From Leptothoe kymatousa TAU-MAC 1615 (GTDB taxonomy: Bacteria > Cyanobacteriota > Cyanobacteriia > Phormidesmidales > Phormidesmidaceae), in contig NZ_JADOER010000009.1 of assembly GCF_018739865.1 (NCBI RefSeq), positions 124,001-188,000 of the forward strand: 64,000 nucleotides of DNA. The letters are read 5' to 3'. A program made the position numbers and the translations under genes. Under the pieces are notes generated by a model. It was given only the letters and a program-made list of their open reading frames with translations, was not told where the DNA came from and did not search any database. The number at the start of each line of letters is the position of its first letter. Positions within the stretch are counted from its first letter, which is position 1. Below are positions 18,840 to 30,750 of the stretch, one piece after another.

Positions 18840-19514
18840 ATGAAACTCGATATAGATGAAAGACAAAGCGACGGTATTGTCATTGAACTACTCCCCCTAG
18901 TTGACGTCGTTTTTTGCATTCTCACCTTCTTTATTTTGGCCGCCGTCGGTAGCCGCCAGCAAGCCATTAGCCTGGACTTACCCAATGCCAGCACCGGAGC
19001 CGCCCTACCCCCAGCCGCTCTCACCACCGGTCGCGATCGCCTTTATGTCAGCGTGGATCCCATCGGCCGCATCTATCTAGACCAGGACCCGATTCTGGAA
19101 CAGAATTTGCTGGGATTGGTGGATGATTTCTACAAAGGTAATGCCCAGGGGATCGTGGTGCTCTACGCCGCCAAAGATGCACGCTACGACGATGTAGTGC
19201 GAGTGCTCGATATTTTGCGCAAAGTCGGTGGCAACCGGGTGGCACTAGCAACCCTACCGGCGGGTAGTCAAACCCCTGGCGCTGCCAGCGATAGTACCAA
19301 CCCTGGAGATATTCCGGCCGAGATTCAAGACCTAATCAATGGGTCCGGGTCCGGGTCTCCCTTGCCAGGGTCCATATCCCCCCTAAATCCGTCCACGACT
19401 ACGCCAATTCCCACCACCCCCGGCAGTTCCCTATCGCCGGGCAGCACCACACTGCCAACAAGCCCATCTGGCTTACCTAGCTTGCCAACAGACAGTGGGT
19501 CTCAAAACAACTAA
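18840..19514 (+). CDS. exbD: ExbD/TolR family biopolymer transport protein
   Basis: 224 residues: a short cytoplasmic N-terminus, one transmembrane helix with the proton-carrying Asp (LLPLVDVVFCILTFFIL), then a periplasmic ExbD fold (YVSVDPIGRIYLD, GIVVLYAAKDARYDDVVRVLDILR). The C-terminal 70 residues are unusually long and rich in Ser/Pro/Thr/Gly (GSGSGSPLPGS, TTPIPTTPGSSLSPG), a flexible periplasmic extension not needed in the family. After the TAA the same frame stays open for 67 codons (see 19515-19718). Confidence 0.9.
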   Translation: MKLDIDERQSDGIVIELLPLVDVVFCILTFFILAAVGSRQQAISLDLPNASTGAALPPAALTTGRDRLYVSVDPIGRIYLDQDPILEQNLLGLVDDFYKGNAQGIVVLYAAKDARYDDVVRVLDILRKVGGNRVALATLPAGSQTPGAASDSTNPGDIPAEIQDLINGSGSGSPLPGSISPLNPSTTTPIPTTPGSSLSPGSTTLPTSPSGLPSLPTDSGSQNN

Positions 19515-19718
19515 ACGATCAATTTCAACGAACTAAACCCATTAAGCCTGGAAAATCCATTAATCAATCAAGACGCACCGCTGATAACTGGGACCTACTA
19601 TCAGGTTGAATTTGAGCCCTCGGAGCAAGTAAGAGCATTGCGAGCAGGCCTAGGCAACCGCGGCTTTACGAATGTTCGTATCACTAGCTATTTTAGTGGG
19701 CTCTATGTATCTCACTAG
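19515..19718 (+). other. Open frame directly downstream of and in frame with the exbD stop
   Basis: After the exbD TAA, 67 sense codons follow in the same frame before a TAG at 19716-19718. The translation includes a well-formed stretch with TYYQVEFEPSEQVRAL and GNRGFTNVRITSYFSGLYV. There is no ATG, GTG or obvious ribosome-binding site inside. It could be the residue of a longer ExbD-like tail, a small gene that lost its start, or chance. I do not recognise a family. Confidence 0.35.
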
Positions 19719-19748
19719 AGTCATAGATTCAGCTCTTTTCGAAGAAGC

Positions 19749-19787
19749 AAAAAGCAGGGTGCTTTGTGATCACACCCTGCTTTTTTT
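19749..19787. terminator. Bidirectional rho-independent terminator between exbD and eno
   Basis: Perfect 8-bp GC-rich stem GCAGGGTG (19754-19761) / CACCCTGC (19773-19780), extended by a run of A's on the left and seven T's on the right, so it works for both convergent transcripts. Confidence 0.9.
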
Positions 19788-19815
19788 AAAGCCAAGAATG
19801 GCAAGTTTTTAGCCC

Positions 19816-21464
<1,649 letters not shown>

Positions 21465-21890
21465 ATGCGTTTATTGCACACAATGTTGCGAGTGGGCAAT
21501 TTGGAAAAATCACTTCAGTTCTATTGCGATGTATTGGGGATGACTCTCCTACGCCAAAAAGATTACCCCGGTGGCAAATTTACCCTAGCCTTTGTGGGGT
21601 ATGGCGATGAAAGCGACCACACTGTTCTAGAACTGACCCACAATTGGGGGGTGGAGTCCTACGATTTGGGTGAAGGGTATGGGCACATTGCCCTCGGCGT
21701 AGACGATATTTACAAAACCTGCGAAGACATCAAATCACGGGGTGGCCAAGTCATTCGGGAGCCTGGTCCAATGAAACACGGCACCACAGTCATTGCCTTT
21801 GTTGGCGATCCCGATGGCTACAAGGTTGAATTGATTCAATTGAAAGATAAACCGGTAGCCCCACCCCAGGAGTCGGTGGCAACGGCGTAG
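21465..21890 (+). CDS. gloA: Lactoylglutathione lyase (glyoxalase I)
   Basis: Detoxifies methylglyoxal by isomerising its glutathione hemithioacetal. The 141-residue protein matches the bacterial (E. coli-like) form: metal ligands H5, E56, H74 and E122 fall at the same positions as in the E. coli enzyme ([36 protein letters not shown]). These short enzymes are usually Ni-activated. The last 12 residues (after LKDKP) are a non-conserved tail. A good AGGAG precedes the ATG. Confidence 0.96.
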   Translation: MRLLHTMLRVGNLEKSLQFYCDVLGMTLLRQKDYPGGKFTLAFVGYGDESDHTVLELTHNWGVESYDLGEGYGHIALGVDDIYKTCEDIKSRGGQVIREPGPMKHGTTVIAFVGDPDGYKVELIQLKDKPVAPPQESVATA

Positions 21891-21894
21891 CTTG

Positions 21895-21972
21895 GAATTA
21901 GGAGTTCGGAATTAGGACTTTAACTAGCGTCCGACTTCTGACTTCCGATTGCCGATTTCTGACTTCAAAACA
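21895..21972. repeat. Short GGAATTAGG-type intergenic repeat
   Basis: Direct and inverted copies of GGAATTAGGA and GACTTCTGACTTCC-like words follow the gloA stop. A related tract is at 40228-40281. Such degenerate GGAATTAGG tracts are common between cyanobacterial genes. Confidence 0.6.
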
Positions 21973-22044
21973 CGAGCCCCGCGAGGGCACGCCCCCAATT
22001 GATATACTGGTTAATCGTTTCCCTGCCAGAACTACTCAAACCCC

Positions 22045-24681
22045 ATGCAGCCATCCAACCCCGACAAATTTACCGCCAAAGCATGGGATGCCATTGTTCA
22101 GGCCCAAGATGTGGCTCGACGTTTTCGTCAGCAATATCTTGAGGTTGAACATGTGATGGTGGCGCTGCTGGAGCAACAGGGATTAGCGGATACCATTTTA
22201 AATAAAACCAGCCTGAAGCCCGAACTGCTATTACAGGAGCTGGAAACCTTTGCCCAGCGACAGCCACGGGGGCGGGCCTCCGCCGATAGCAGCCTATATC
22301 TGGGTCAAAGTCTAGATCGCATGTTGGATCAGGTGGAAGCGGCTCGGCAACTGCTCCAGGATGACATTATTTCTGTGGAGCACATGCTGCTGGGGTTTGC
22401 GGAAGATGAACGCATTGGCAGACGCATCCTCAAGGGCTTTGAGCTAGATGTGTCCCATGTGCGGACAGCCATTAACCAGGTGCGCGGCAAGCAAAAGGCC
22501 ACAGGACAAAACCCGGAAGATGCCTACGAAGCCTTAGAAAAGTATGGCCGTGACCTAACCGAGGAAGCTAAGCACGGCAAGCTAGACCCGGTGATTGGCC
22601 GCGATGAAGAAATTCGTCGGGTAATCCAGGTGGTATCGCGACGCACTAAAAACAATCCGGTACTGATTGGTGAACCGGGGGTGGGGAAAACTGCGATCGC
22701 AGAGGGACTGGCCCAGCGCATCGTCAATGGCGATGTGCCCGAATCGTTAAAAGATCGCCAGTTAATTTCCTTAGACATTGGTAGCCTGATTGCCGGCGCC
22801 AAGTATCGAGGAGAATTTGAGGAGCGGCTGCGCTCGGTACTCAAAGAAGTGGCCGAGTCCGATGGCCAGGTGGTGCTGTTCATTGACGAACTGCACACGG
22901 TCGTAGGTGCCGGAGGCGGCAACAGCAATGTGGATGCGGGCAACCTGCTAAAACCGATTTTAGCCAGGGGCGAACTGCGGTGTATCGGTGCCACCACCGT
23001 GGATGAATATCGCAAACACATCGAAAAAGATGCGGCCCTAGAACGACGGTTCCAACAGGTCTATATCGGTCAGCCCAGTGTGGAAAATGCCATTTCCATT
23101 TTGCGGGGTCTCAAGGAACGCTACGAGGCCCACCACGGGGTCAAAATTGTCGATTCTGCCCTGGTGGCCGCTGCCTCCCTGTCAGACCGCTACATTAGCG
23201 ATCGCTTTCTACCCGACAAGGCCATCGATCTGATTGATGAAGCCGCCGCCAAACTCAAAATGGAGATCACCTCCAAGCCGGTGGAGCTAGAAACCATCGA
23301 CCGACGGCTGCGACAGCTAGAAATGGAAAAACTCTCCCTACAGGGAGAAGAGTCCACCTCTCGCACCTCAAAACAGCGCCTCAGTCGAATTAAAAAAGAA
23401 ATTGAAAAACTCTCGGTAAAACAGCAGCGACTAACCGCCCAATGGCAATCAGAGAAACAGGCACTCGATGCCATTACCGCCCTCAAGCAAGAAGAAGATC
23501 AGCTCCGGGTCCAAGTGGAACAAGCAGAACGGGCCTATGACCTCAACCGAGCTGCCCAGATTAAATATGGACGGTTAGAAGCCGTACAACAAGAATTAGA
23601 GATTTTAGACGGCCAGCTGCAAGAGATGCAGAACAAGGGCTCTACCCTGTTGCGCGAACAGGTAAGCGAAGCCGACATTGCCGAGATTGTTGCCAACTGG
23701 ACCGGCATTCCAGTGAATCGATTAATGGAAACCGAGCGGCAAAAGTTGTTGCAACTAGAGGGCTATTTGCACCAGCGGGTGGTCGGCCAAAGCGAAGCCG
23801 TGACTGCCGTATCCGCAGCTATTCGTCGAGCCCGAGCTGGCATGAAAGATCCCGGCAGGCCCATCGGTTCGTTTTTGTTTATGGGACCAACCGGGGTGGG
23901 TAAAACTGAACTCGCCCGTGCCCTAGCCGACTGTCTGTTCGACACAGAAGAAGCCCTAGTGCGGATGGACATGTCAGAGTACATGGAAAAACATTCCGTT
24001 GCCCGTTTGATTGGTGCCCCCCCTGGATATGTGGGCTACGAAGAAGGGGGGCAGCTATCAGAGGCCGTGCGTCGCCATCCCTATTCTGTCGTACTGCTGG
24101 ATGAGGTGGAAAAAGCCCACCCAGATGTATTTAATATCTTGCTGCAGGTCTTGGACGACGGTCGCATCACCGACTCCCAAGGGCGAACGGTGGATTTCCG
24201 CAACACCGTCATTGTGATGACCAGCAACATCGGCAGCGATCATATTCTGGATGTGGCTGGTGATGAGTCCCAATTTAATGAGATGCAGGAACGGGTATTG
24301 GGCGCCCTGCGGGGACATTTTCGTCCAGAGTTTCTCAATCGAGTGGATGATTTGATTATCTTCCACCCCTTAACGAAGGATGAACTCCGCTCCATCGTCA
24401 CGATTCAGCTGAAGCGGTTGTATAAGCTGCTGGCAGACCAAAAGATTACCCTACATGTGTCAGAATCTGCCATCGACTATGTGGCGGACAAGGGCTACGA
24501 CCCGGTGTACGGGGCACGACCGTTAAAGCGGGCAATCCAACGAGAATTGGAAAACCCCATTGCGACCAAAATTTTAGAAAATACCTTTGTGGAAGGTAGC
24601 CAGGTAGTGATTGACTACATCGAAGATCGTCTCAAGTTTCAGGTCAAAGCAGCGGAAGCCATAGATGATAAGGCCGCATAG
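22045..24681 (+). CDS. clpB: ATP-dependent chaperone ClpB
   Basis: Hsp100 disaggregase of 878 residues: N-terminal Clp repeats ([32 protein letters not shown]), first AAA+ domain with Walker A GEPGVGKT (209-216) and Walker [17 protein letters not shown], the coiled-coil middle domain (about 410-530), and second AAA+ with GPTGVGKT (614-621), [14 protein letters not shown] and a C-terminal D2-small domain. The middle domain makes it ClpB rather than ClpC or ClpA. It resolubilises aggregates with DnaK. The ATG at 22045 follows an intergenic repeat; no CIRCE-like heat-shock operator was seen. Confidence 0.97.
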   Translation: MQPSNPDKFTAKAWDAIVQAQDVARRFRQQYLEVEHVMVALLEQQGLADTILNKTSLKPELLLQELETFAQRQPRGRASADSSLYLGQSLDRMLDQVEAARQLLQDDIISVEHMLLGFAEDERIGRRILKGFELDVSHVRTAINQVRGKQKATGQNPEDAYEALEKYGRDLTEEAKHGKLDPVIGRDEEIRRVIQVVSRRTKNNPVLIGEPGVGKTAIAEGLAQRIVNGDVPESLKDRQLISLDIGSLIAGAKYRGEFEERLRSVLKEVAESDGQVVLFIDELHTVVGAGGGNSNVDAGNLLKPILARGELRCIGATTVDEYRKHIEKDAALERRFQQVYIGQPSVENAISILRGLKERYEAHHGVKIVDSALVAAASLSDRYISDRFLPDKAIDLIDEAAAKLKMEITSKPVELETIDRRLRQLEMEKLSLQGEESTSRTSKQRLSRIKKEIEKLSVKQQRLTAQWQSEKQALDAITALKQEEDQLRVQVEQAERAYDLNRAAQIKYGRLEAVQQELEILDGQLQEMQNKGSTLLREQVSEADIAEIVANWTGIPVNRLMETERQKLLQLEGYLHQRVVGQSEAVTAVSAAIRRARAGMKDPGRPIGSFLFMGPTGVGKTELARALADCLFDTEEALVRMDMSEYMEKHSVARLIGAPPGYVGYEEGGQLSEAVRRHPYSVVLLDEVEKAHPDVFNILLQVLDDGRITDSQGRTVDFRNTVIVMTSNIGSDHILDVAGDESQFNEMQERVLGALRGHFRPEFLNRVDDLIIFHPLTKDELRSIVTIQLKRLYKLLADQKITLHVSESAIDYVADKGYDPVYGARPLKRAIQRELENPIATKILENTFVEGSQVVIDYIEDRLKFQVKAAEAIDDKAA

Positions 24682-24911
24682 GCAGATTATTCATACCTCT
24701 ACGGGCTTCACTCCTGACCTATTTGACTCTGATGACCGGCGAACGCGGGCTATCCCCGTCCATCACCACCGATGCCCAATGGTGGCGCTGCAGCAATCTC
24801 CGATAATGGGAAAAGTCAAATTCCATGGTTTTGTGCAATGGGATAAGTTGTCTGAAGTATGCCTTGGATAGCAAAGTCCCCTACCGTGTCCCAAGCCTAG
24901 GGGAAACACAG
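24682..24911. other. 3' intergenic of clpB, nothing assigned
   Basis: No coding potential recognised in this part of the 331-bp convergent gap between clpB and the HlyD gene; the terminator-like hairpin that follows is listed separately. Confidence 0.4.
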
Positions 24912-24955
24912 ATATCCCCTTCTATTTTTGTACTTTGGCAAATAGAAGGGGATAT
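24912..24955. terminator. Long perfect hairpin between convergent clpB and hlyD-like genes
   Basis: Perfect 16-bp inverted repeat ATATCCCCTTCTATTT (24912-24927) and AAATAGAAGGGGATAT (24940-24955) with a 12-nt loop. Its position between two converging genes fits a bidirectional terminator, although there is no T-run. Confidence 0.7.
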
Positions 24956-25013
24956 GGGTGATGGTTAGGGTGTTAACCGATTAGAGTATTTTCTTCGTCT
25001 TTACGTTTCGTCT

Positions 25014-26576
25014 TTACTTGGAGAAGAAATTGTCTTTCTTGCGCACAAAGAGATCGGTGAAGAAGGAAATAACCGTACGTTTTTCGGTTTTGATATTGGC
25101 ATTCAGCGACATACCAGACCTCAAGGTGTAAGTTTCACCACGAGATTCTAAAACCTGAGATTGTAACTGAATCTCAGCAGGGAACCGATAAAACGGAAAG
25201 ATTTCATCGGGGGGGAGGGCATCGTCACCAATGCGCACTAGGTGCCCGTCAACGTCGCCATATTCGCTGTAGGTAAAGGCATCAATCCGCACATCCACCT
25301 GTTTGCAACTGTCTGCGATGCCAGCTTGATCATCAGCCCGTACCGCAGCCCGACAATCGTCATTTAGCTGCACAAAGCCAATGTCTTTGTTGGGAATAAA
25401 GACGCGGGCGATGAGATTTTCCTGGGGAACAATTTCTAAAATTGGCTCGGTGGAATTAGCCGCATAACCTGGCTGGTTAGCCTTCATATTAAATACGGCA
25501 CCGCTTACGGGGGCCTTTAGCTCCCGAAACTGAAGCTGCTCTTCGAGTTGGGCAATACGACTATCAATTTCCAGGCCCTGGGTTTCGTTTTGCAAAACCG
25601 TTTGCCCCAAGTTACTGTCAATGGTCGAAATGCGCTCACGATTGTTACGCATCTGACTTTCACGCGCACTCTTAAATTCAGCCTCAGATCGAGCCATTTC
25701 CTGTTTGGCCTGGCTCATCTGCGCCTCAAGGCGACGACTTTCTTCCTCAAGGTTATCGATACGTGTCTTAGCGTCATCCAGGCGGGCAACGCGGGCACTA
25801 ACTTCCTGGGCTTGTTGCAGTCGGCTAAGTTCAGCAACCGCCCCCTTAGACTCAAGCCATTCCAAGCGCTCAAGAATCTCTTCGTTGGTGCTCAAATCAT
25901 TTTGGGCATTGGTCAAGTTAGCCCGAGCATTCTCTAAATCTAGACGGGCTTGCTCCAAACGTCCTTCCAAATCTTTGATTTGATTTTTGTTTTGGGCCTG
26001 TCGGGTCAAAAATTCTTGGCGGGGACTGCTGGCTTCAGCGGCTTCAGTATCTGAGAGACCGGCTGTATTGCCATCTATCTGCGCTTGATAGATGCGATTA
26101 CTGGCCAGCAGTTCATTTTTTTCCCGTAGGCGCTGTTCTAAATCAATGGTGCCGGAGCCCCTGCCCCCGTTGCCCTGGGCGCGGTAAAACTCGCTTTGAG
26201 TATTGAGCTGGTTGCGAATATTTTTGAGAGACGCTAATTCAGTTCTGGCGGCTTCCTGGTTGAAGGTGATGAGCACATCCCCCTTTTCGACCAGGTCTCC
26301 TTCGCGGACGTGGATTTTTTCGATCACACCGCCGCTCGGGGTTTGTACGGGCTGTACTACACCAACCGGCTCCAATTTGCCTTGGGCTGGAATGGTTTCT
26401 TCGACCTGGGCCAGAAAGGCCCATAGGATACTGATACTGGTGACGCTAAGAATGGCCCACACAATGGCCCGGGACCACAGCGGTGACTGGCGAAGAATGA
26501 CAGGCTGATCAAAGGAACTAGCCTGACCTGGCGCATTATTTGGGACACCACCGTTTTGTACTTGTTGAGATGTCAT
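25014..26576 (-). CDS. HlyD family membrane fusion (periplasmic adaptor) protein
   Basis: 520 residues. A cytoplasmic N-terminus, one transmembrane helix (AIVWAILSVTSISILWAFLA), a lipoyl/barrel-sandwich half (GVIEKIHVREGDLVEKGDVL), a long alpha-helical coiled-coil hairpin (about 115-340, rich in Leu/Glu/Gln/Arg), and the second lipoyl half with the HlyD signature (LKAPVSGAVFNMKANQPG). It bridges the inner-membrane ABC exporter to a TolC-like outer-membrane channel in type I secretion. It starts 2 bp after the ABC gene stop, so the two are co-translated. No TolC homologue lies in the window. Confidence 0.92.
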   Translation of the reverse strand: MTSQQVQNGGVPNNAPGQASSFDQPVILRQSPLWSRAIVWAILSVTSISILWAFLAQVEETIPAQGKLEPVGVVQPVQTPSGGVIEKIHVREGDLVEKGDVLITFNQEAARTELASLKNIRNQLNTQSEFYRAQGNGGRGSGTIDLEQRLREKNELLASNRIYQAQIDGNTAGLSDTEAAEASSPRQEFLTRQAQNKNQIKDLEGRLEQARLDLENARANLTNAQNDLSTNEEILERLEWLESKGAVAELSRLQQAQEVSARVARLDDAKTRIDNLEEESRRLEAQMSQAKQEMARSEAEFKSARESQMRNNRERISTIDSNLGQTVLQNETQGLEIDSRIAQLEEQLQFRELKAPVSGAVFNMKANQPGYAANSTEPILEIVPQENLIARVFIPNKDIGFVQLNDDCRAAVRADDQAGIADSCKQVDVRIDAFTYSEYGDVDGHLVRIGDDALPPDEIFPFYRFPAEIQLQSQVLESRGETYTLRSGMSLNANIKTEKRTVISFFTDLFVRKKDNFFSK

Positions 26577-26578
26577 GG

Positions 26579-29566
26579 CTAACCGTTCCCTTGTTGCTGA
26601 TATAGACAGTAGTAGCGACCCTTAAGCGCTAGCAGTTCTTCGTTGGTACCATCTTCAACGATAGACCCTTGGTCCATAACTAGGATATTGTCAGCCGAGC
26701 GGAGCGCACCTAGTCGGTGGGTAATGAAGAAGACGGTGCGGCCCTTAGCCCACTTTTTCAGGTTGATGGATACCTGGGCTTCGGTGTCGTAGTCGAGGGC
26801 ACTGGTGGCCTCGTCCAAGATTAGTAGACGGGGATTTTGAATAATTGTGCGGGCGATCGCAATCCTTTGACGCTGTCCCCCCGATAGGGATGACCCCCGC
26901 TCGCCAACGCGAGTGTTGTAGCCCACCGGCATCTCCATAATAAAGTCATGACAGCAGGCAATCTTGGCCGCCTGAATCACTTCTTCCGTCGTCGCTTCGG
27001 GGTTAGTCAAGGAAATATTTTCCTGAATTGACCCTTCAAACAGCAGACTATCCTGGGGCACAATACCCACCTGACGGCGCAACGAATATAGCTCTACCTT
27101 GTTGATATCGTAATTGTCAATCAAGATGCGGCCAGAGTTGGGCTCATACAGTCTGGGCAGCAGTTTCATCATGGTACTCTTACCCGAACCACTCAGACCC
27201 ACGAGGCCGATGAACTGCCCTGGCTGAAATTCAGCGTTGATATTCGACAGCTGCAATGGCCCGGACGCGCCGAATCGGAAGGACAGGTTTTCATAGCGCA
27301 CATGGCCTTTGATATCCGGCATGGGAATCTGGCTACGCTGCTCTTCTTCTTGCTCCTGGGGATGGTCGATGATGTCGCTCAGACGCTCTAGGGATAGGGC
27401 GGTTTCCTGGAAGTTTTGCCACAGCTGAGTCAGGCGCAGCAGGGGCTGGGTCACATAGCCAGCAATAATCCGGAAGGCGATTAATTCACCCAGGGTCAGT
27501 TCCCCGGCTAATACCAAGTAGGCACCAAACCAAAGCACCAGTAACCCCGATAGCTTATTGAGGAAGTTACTAGCAGAACTAGCGGTGGTAGAGGTGAGTA
27601 CCGTCTTAAAGCCATCGCTAACGTAGCGACTGTAGCGGTCCTGCCATTTCCAGCGGGTGTTCAGCTCAATATTTTGGGCTTTAACGGTCTGAATACCCGA
27701 TAGGGCTTCCACCAGGAATGACTGGGTTTTCGCATTTTGCTCCGCTTTGGCCCGCAGCTGGCGACGGACAATGGGCGAGACGAAAAACGTTAGTCCCAAA
27801 AACAGAGGAATCGTCGACAGGGATACCGCCGTTAGCTTGACGCTATAGATCAGCATCACAATGATGTAGACCACTGAAAAGACTGCGTCTAACACCACCG
27901 TCAACGCGGTACCGGTTAAAAACTGACGAATATTCTCCAGCTCGTTCACTCGGCTAGACAGTTCACCCACCGGTCGCCGGTCGAAGTATTTCAGCGGTAA
28001 CCGCAGCAGGTGGTCAATGGTTTGGGAGGCCAGGGCCATGTCGATCCGATTCGTGGTATCGACAAATAGATAGGTACGCAAACTGCCCAGAATGGCCTCA
28101 AAGATGGCCACAATCACGAGGAAAATGCCCAGCACATGGAGCGTATCCACACTCTGCTGCACAATTACCCGGTCGATGATCACCTGAATCATCAACGGAT
28201 TGGCCAAGCTAAAGATTTGGTAGAAGAACGAGGCAACCAAGACCTCGACTAAAATCCATTTATATTTCTGGAGGGATGGCACAAACCACGACAGACCAAA
28301 CCGTTGCTGGGGTGTTTGGTTGGTCGTTTCCAGCAATAGGACTTCGCCTTCGTCCCCCCAGATTTCGGCAAAGGCCTGGGGCGAATGACGCACCAGCTCT
28401 TTGTCTTGGGGACTACCAATGACGTACTGTTTAGGGCTGGTTTCGTACAACAGGGCGTAACTATCCCGCCATTTAATCAGAGCCACTTTGGGTAACCGAC
28501 CAATGGCGCTAGCCGGCACCTTGGCTAGCTGAGGCTTCAGCCCAAGCATATCGGCCACGGCCCCACAGGATGGCAAAGAGACCTGCCCCAGGCGTTCCCT
28601 CTGATTTTTCAGAACTTTACGCACCACATCTCGCTTGAAGGGCATGCCAAAATGCTTGGCCAGCATTTCGAAACAGGCCACCAAGGAGTCTAGATCTCCC
28701 CGGGCACGAATGTGGGGATAGGGCTGGTTGCTAGGTTCTGCCCCCGTATCTAAATCCATGCCCCGGGGAATATCTGGAGCAATGGGAATCTCGGGGACAT
28801 CTTCCGGCTGTTTGGTATCGCCCCAGGGGTCGCCATCTAGCACTTGGGTGGCTTGTTTTTCCACCCGCTGCATCAGCGCCTGGGATGGAATCCCAACTAA
28901 ACGCGCCCCTTCTTGCCCCAACACCTCGGTCGAAGCCATGGAAGGACTGAGCTGCGCCCCTTGTTCGTGAAAGGCTACGCGACCGCGACTGATAAACCAC
29001 AGCTTTTGATTATCCAGGTCGCTGTACTTGAGCTGGCCCGTGGGCACTTCTTTGACAACCACGCCGGAGCCCAAAACTTCTTCGGTCAGCTCGGCGATGT
29101 TCCCCACATTGTGGGCCTGTTTTTCAAAGTAGCTACTGAGCAGCTCAAATAGCTCGGCTAGGTAGCATTGGCTCTGAACAGTGGCGGCAAATTGGGCATG
29201 GGCATTGATGAGCTGACTGATGGCCATAACCGGAATGGCCACTGCAACGATCTCGGTGGATGCGATCGCGCTTTCGCAGGGCACCCCTCGAGCGGGGCTC
29301 GCCAGTCCCAAAATATCGCCGGGGCCCAGCAGCTTTAGAGTAATAGGACTTTTAGTGTAGGGATCGTATCCCAATAAGCGAGCTTGGCCCTCGCGAATTA
29401 ACACCACCTGGTGGGGCATCGTTTCACGCCGAAGGATCGGCTGTCCCATGCGATAGCGCAGCATTTGACTTTGTTCAGCCAATGTCTGCAGCACATCCGG
29501 CGGTAGATTTTGGAAGGGGGCTACATCCCGTAAATATTGATGTATAGGATTTAACGTATAAGTCAT
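26579..29566 (-). CDS. Type I secretion ABC exporter with cNMP-binding-like and degenerate C39 domains
   Basis: 995 residues. Residues about 10-240 look like a cyclic-nucleotide-binding-type domain (LREGQARLLGYDPYTKSP-like beta roll). Residues about 285-415 are a C39 peptidase-like domain, six membrane helices lie at about 430-710, and the NBD is C-terminal with Walker A GLSGSGKST, signature LSGGQRQRIAIAR and Walker B LLILDEATSALD. In the C39-like domain the catalytic Cys, His and Asp positions appear as Ser (about S294, S369, S385), so it should not cleave leader peptides. As in HlyB, it more likely docks the substrate. The cargo is unknown; large repeat-type adhesins are the usual substrates of such systems. 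Confidence 0.92.
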   Translation of the reverse strand: MTYTLNPIHQYLRDVAPFQNLPPDVLQTLAEQSQMLRYRMGQPILRRETMPHQVVLIREGQARLLGYDPYTKSPITLKLLGPGDILGLASPARGVPCESAIASTEIVAVAIPVMAISQLINAHAQFAATVQSQCYLAELFELLSSYFEKQAHNVGNIAELTEEVLGSGVVVKEVPTGQLKYSDLDNQKLWFISRGRVAFHEQGAQLSPSMASTEVLGQEGARLVGIPSQALMQRVEKQATQVLDGDPWGDTKQPEDVPEIPIAPDIPRGMDLDTGAEPSNQPYPHIRARGDLDSLVACFEMLAKHFGMPFKRDVVRKVLKNQRERLGQVSLPSCGAVADMLGLKPQLAKVPASAIGRLPKVALIKWRDSYALLYETSPKQYVIGSPQDKELVRHSPQAFAEIWGDEGEVLLLETTNQTPQQRFGLSWFVPSLQKYKWILVEVLVASFFYQIFSLANPLMIQVIIDRVIVQQSVDTLHVLGIFLVIVAIFEAILGSLRTYLFVDTTNRIDMALASQTIDHLLRLPLKYFDRRPVGELSSRVNELENIRQFLTGTALTVVLDAVFSVVYIIVMLIYSVKLTAVSLSTIPLFLGLTFFVSPIVRRQLRAKAEQNAKTQSFLVEALSGIQTVKAQNIELNTRWKWQDRYSRYVSDGFKTVLTSTTASSASNFLNKLSGLLVLWFGAYLVLAGELTLGELIAFRIIAGYVTQPLLRLTQLWQNFQETALSLERLSDIIDHPQEQEEEQRSQIPMPDIKGHVRYENLSFRFGASGPLQLSNINAEFQPGQFIGLVGLSGSGKSTMMKLLPRLYEPNSGRILIDNYDINKVELYSLRRQVGIVPQDSLLFEGSIQENISLTNPEATTEEVIQAAKIACCHDFIMEMPVGYNTRVGERGSSLSGGQRQRIAIARTIIQNPRLLILDEATSALDYDTEAQVSINLKKWAKGRTVFFITHRLGALRSADNILVMDQGSIVEDGTNEELLALKGRYYCLYQQQGNG

Positions 29567-29608
29567 AAACTATGAGCGTGAACGGGTCACGCATAAACAG
29601 CTGATGTC

Positions 29609-30331
29609 TCAGGGCAAAAGGGGCTGCACAGCAGTAACCTGCGTTGTTTCTCGAAGCCATGTCGTAAACATTTCATCGATCAACCGCTGACGCATGGTCT
29701 CGTCAAACTGTGCCGGCACAAACTTTTCCAGCCGCGTAATCACGTACCATTCGCCAATGGGAGTGGGGGACCACAACTGCCCCGGCTGACTGACTGAAAG
29801 CATCCGTCCAATCATCGGGTGGGGAACACTTAACTCCACCGGGCCAATTAAGCCACCGGTTTGAGCTTCTTGGCCTTCGGAATAGTGGCGTGCCAGATCT
29901 GTAAAAGATTCTCCATCATCATTTAATCGGAAGTAAAGTTCCTGGGCCAAACTTGGGTCTTTAGTCCTAATCAGGGAGTAGAGCACTCGGTCCAGCTTAA
30001 CCTTACGCTCCAAAAAATAGGATTCCACCTGGTTACCCCAAGTGTCTTCCTTAAACTTGGCAATTTTGGCCTGCCGCAGAGCAGTCATATACATTTGCTC
30101 TTGGGTGAACTTATTCTGCGTTTGCCATGCCTGTTGCTGCTCTTCGGTCACCAAATTGCGCTGGCGACAAAAGGTTTGATAGGCCTCTTCAGGATCACAG
30201 GCCACCGAATCAATGGCATTATCCAAAACGACTTCTTGCACCAACCGGGGCAAAAGCTGATGCTGTTGTAACTGATCCAGTAGCATCCGAATATCTAGCT
30301 CTGAATCGCCAATTTTTAAGACAGCTGCCAT
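29609..30331 (-). CDS. Parvulin-type peptidyl-prolyl isomerase
   Basis: 240 residues: an N-terminal helical SurA-N-like chaperone region (about 1-120) and a parvulin domain (about 125-215) with FTDLARHYSEGQEAQTGGL, GRMLSVSQPGQLWSP and WYVITRLEKF. There is no signal peptide, so it is probably cytoplasmic or a non-classically exported chaperone. Genes of this type regularly sit next to cNMP/C39-like ABC exporters and HlyD genes in cyanobacteria, which suggests a role in keeping the secreted substrate export-competent. First gene of the three-gene minus-strand operon, 42 bp upstream of the exporter. Confidence 0.88.
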   Translation of the reverse strand: MAAVLKIGDSELDIRMLLDQLQQHQLLPRLVQEVVLDNAIDSVACDPEEAYQTFCRQRNLVTEEQQQAWQTQNKFTQEQMYMTALRQAKIAKFKEDTWGNQVESYFLERKVKLDRVLYSLIRTKDPSLAQELYFRLNDDGESFTDLARHYSEGQEAQTGGLIGPVELSVPHPMIGRMLSVSQPGQLWSPTPIGEWYVITRLEKFVPAQFDETMRQRLIDEMFTTWLRETTQVTAVQPLLP

Positions 30332-30750
30332 ATCTCAAACCCTGATGGAATAAGCATTTAAAGGTATAAAAATAATATCTAGAATACAATTTGGGCAAAT
30401 TTGGGCAACTAAAAACCTAATTAAGCCTGCCCTGGACTTACTTAGAAAAACCCATATTTCAACGAAAAGTTCATATGGTCTTTTTTCTATAACCCTTGAA
30501 TAATCATACAGATTGATCTTCGAAACAGAGGCTCAATCCACCTGTTTTCCTTGATTGCCATACATTTTCTTACTTCTCTACATTTTCCTACACCTATCTC
30601 CTAACTTTTCCCTATGGTCATCGCCAACCGACGGAGCCAGCCTGTCGTCTTAAAACTGCACATACGCCAACCTCCCAGGGGCAATTCCCACCATGCAATG
30701 AACATGGCGACCAAAGTTAACTAATTCTTCACAAACTAGGTTGAGAGTCC
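30332..30750. other. Intergenic upstream of the secretion operon
   Basis: About 420 bp, AT-rich, with many stops in all frames. Presumably contains the minus-strand promoter for the PPIase-exporter-HlyD operon; no clear operator recognised. Confidence 0.4.
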
